A stretch of DNA of 64,000 nt from assembly GCF_004331645.1 (NCBI RefSeq), contig NZ_SJSK01000002.1, positions 992,001-1,056,000 on the forward strand, read 5' to 3'. Position 1 is the first letter of the stretch. Each line of letters starts with the position of its first letter. Source of the DNA: Pedobacter frigiditerrae (GTDB lineage: Bacteria; Bacteroidota; Bacteroidia; Sphingobacteriales; Sphingobacteriaceae). Shown here one piece after another: positions 62,867 to 64,000 of the stretch. A model generated the notes under the pieces. The model saw nothing but the letters and a program-made list of their open reading frames with translations. It ran no database searches and had not been told where the DNA came from. The translations under genes and the position numbers were made by a program.

Positions 62867-63615
62867 TCGAGATTAAAGATATTCATAAATCGTTTGGTGA
62901 TAATGAGGTTTTAAAAGGTATCTCAGGAACATTTAAAGAAGGTGTAACCAATTTAATAATTGGAGGTTCTGGTTCTGGAAAAACTACGCTTTTAAAATGT
63001 ATGATTGGTTTGCATCAACCTGAAGAAGGAAGTGTGCTATACGATAATAGAGAATTTACTCAACTCAGCTTTGAAGAACGCATTGAGATTAGAAAAGAAA
63101 TTGGAATGCTGTTTCAAGGTTCTGCCTTATTTGATTCGATGACAGTTGAAGAAAACATTATGTTTCCTTTAAATATGTTCACAGAACAATCTCGAAGTGA
63201 AAAGTTAGAGCGTGTTAATTTCTGTTTGCAGCGTGTCAATTTAGAGGGGAAAAACAAGTTATTTCCTGCAGAGCTTTCTGGAGGAATGAAAAAACGTGTT
63301 GGTATTGCTCGTGCCATTGCGATGAACCCAAAATATCTTTTTTGCGATGAGCCCAACTCTGGCTTAGATCCAAAAACTTCTATTGTAATTGATGAGTTGA
63401 TTAAAGAATTAACAGAAGAATATAATACAACAACTATTGTGGTAACACATGACATGAACTCTGTAATGGGTATTGGAGATTATATTATTTTCTTACACGA
63501 AGGAAAAAAATTCTGGGAAGGTTCTAATAAAGAAATTGCCAAAACAGATATTGAAGAACTGAATGATTTTGTATTTGCTAGCCGATTCATGAAAGCTGCA
63601 AAAGGCAAATTTTAA
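62863..63615 (+). CDS. mlaF: MlaF-type ABC transporter ATP-binding protein
   Basis: A 250-residue ATPase partner of the permease. The P-loop is IGGSGSGKTTLLK near 34, the Q-loop MLFQGSALFDSMTVEEN near 83, the signature LSGGMKKRVGIARAIA near 140 and Walker B YLFCDEPNSGLDPKTS near 160, followed by VVTHDMNSV. The LFQGSALFDS and NSGLDP variants are typical of the Mla/Ttg2 group. The 4-bp overlap with the permease gene implies coupled translation. Confidence 0.94.
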   Translation: MIEIKDIHKSFGDNEVLKGISGTFKEGVTNLIIGGSGSGKTTLLKCMIGLHQPEEGSVLYDNREFTQLSFEERIEIRKEIGMLFQGSALFDSMTVEENIMFPLNMFTEQSRSEKLERVNFCLQRVNLEGKNKLFPAELSGGMKKRVGIARAIAMNPKYLFCDEPNSGLDPKTSIVIDELIKELTEEYNTTTIVVTHDMNSVMGIGDYIIFLHEGKKFWEGSNKEIAKTDIEELNDFVFASRFMKAAKGKF

Positions 63616-63632
63616 TATATACCACACCATTT

Positions 63633-64000
63633 ATGATAAGCCTCTTAACACCAACCCACTGGAAAGATTACGAATTGATAGATTGCGGAGATTTCGAAAA
63701 GCTAGAACGTTTCGGCAATTTGGTACTTTCTCGTCCTGAGCCGCAGGCAGTTTGGAAAAAGATACTATCACCACAGGAGTGGAAGAAAAAAACGCATATT
63801 AATTTTAAAGGTCGCTCTGCAACAAGCGGAGAGTGGATTAAAGCTGATAAAAATATTCCAGACCGCTGGAATGTGAATTATAAAAATGATGACATCAGCA
63901 TTAATTTACGCTTAGGCTTAACTTCATTTAAACACGTTGGTGTTTTTCCAGAGCAAGCAGTTAACTGGGATTATATCTCATCATCAATTAAAAAATTTAA
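63633..64000 (+). CDS. Class I SAM-dependent methyltransferase, N-terminal part (cut by window end)
   Basis: Starts at ATG 63633 (ISLLTPTHWKDYELIDCG), 17 bp after mlaF, and runs open to the window end, giving about 122 residues. The text ELIDCGDFEKLERFGNLVLSRPEPQAVW and LRLGLTSFKHVGVFPEQAVNWDY is typical of the N-terminal part of RlmI-like or related rRNA-type methyltransferases of Bacteroidota, where PEQAVNWDY lies just before the SAM-binding core. The catalytic half lies outside the window. Confidence 0.8.
   Translation, partial: MISLLTPTHWKDYELIDCGDFEKLERFGNLVLSRPEPQAVWKKILSPQEWKKKTHINFKGRSATSGEWIKADKNIPDRWNVNYKNDDISINLRLGLTSFKHVGVFPEQAVNWDYISSSIKKF

Overview
The window looks like chromosomal DNA of a Bacteroidota bacterium of the Sphingobacteriaceae (Pedobacter-like). 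The pointers are the low GC content, start sites without clear Shine-Dalgarno sequences, TAnnTTTG-type -7 elements, an ATP synthase beta/epsilon gene pair standing apart from the other subunits, a HemC-HemD fusion, a large-type IspG, and an exosortase-linked exopolysaccharide locus. No organism can be named from the sequence alone, and all product names rest on reading the proteins by eye.

Layout. (1) 1-13.1 kb, + strand: an envelope polysaccharide locus with six glycosyltransferases, two FkbM-type methyltransferases, a Wzy-like membrane protein, a small exosortase (XrtY-like) and a WcaF-like acetyltransferase. The genes are tightly packed and many begin with TTG or GTG. (2) 13.5-17.7 kb, - strand: obgE, adk, tRNA-Arg(ACG), a peroxiredoxin and an RmlD-like reductase. 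(3) 17.8-19.7 kb, + strand: atpD and atpC. (4) 20.4-37.7 kb, + strand: a branched-chain amino acid supercluster, ilvE-ilvD-(ORF6N protein)-ilvB-ilvN-ilvC-(methyltransferase)-(ModF-like ATPase)-leuA-leuC-leuD-leuA2/cimA-like-leuB-ilvA. It is preceded by a 40-codon leader peptide carrying a Val-Ile-Leu-Ile-Ile-Ile-Leu-Leu-Leu run and by mutually exclusive antiterminator and terminator hairpins, which is a textbook attenuator layout. (5) 37.9-43.5 kb: a lipoprotein, a solitary ABC ATPase, an ECF sigma / membrane protein / outer-membrane protein triad, and another barrel-like protein. (6) 43.5-53.1 kb, - strand: the haem cluster hemA-hemCD-hemB-hemL-(histidine kinase-response regulator-TPR-like protein)-hemE-hemJ. 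(7) 53.3-64 kb: a hydrolase, an orphan histidine kinase, a cupin, a YjbQ protein, ispG, envelope-stress-type membrane proteins (RDD, LiaF-like, PspC), an SDR, an MlaE/MlaF-type transporter and the start of an rRNA-methyltransferase-like gene.

A second theme runs through the window. Intergenic regions are full of short, stuttering word-like repeats and small palindromes. The same material appears in frame inside several otherwise normal genes: two glycosyltransferases and ispG. In one glycosyltransferase a 26-bp intergenic repeat is itself interrupted by a second palindromic element, and the net length change keeps the reading frame. This in-frame invasion and the ilv attenuator are the two observations most worth following up.
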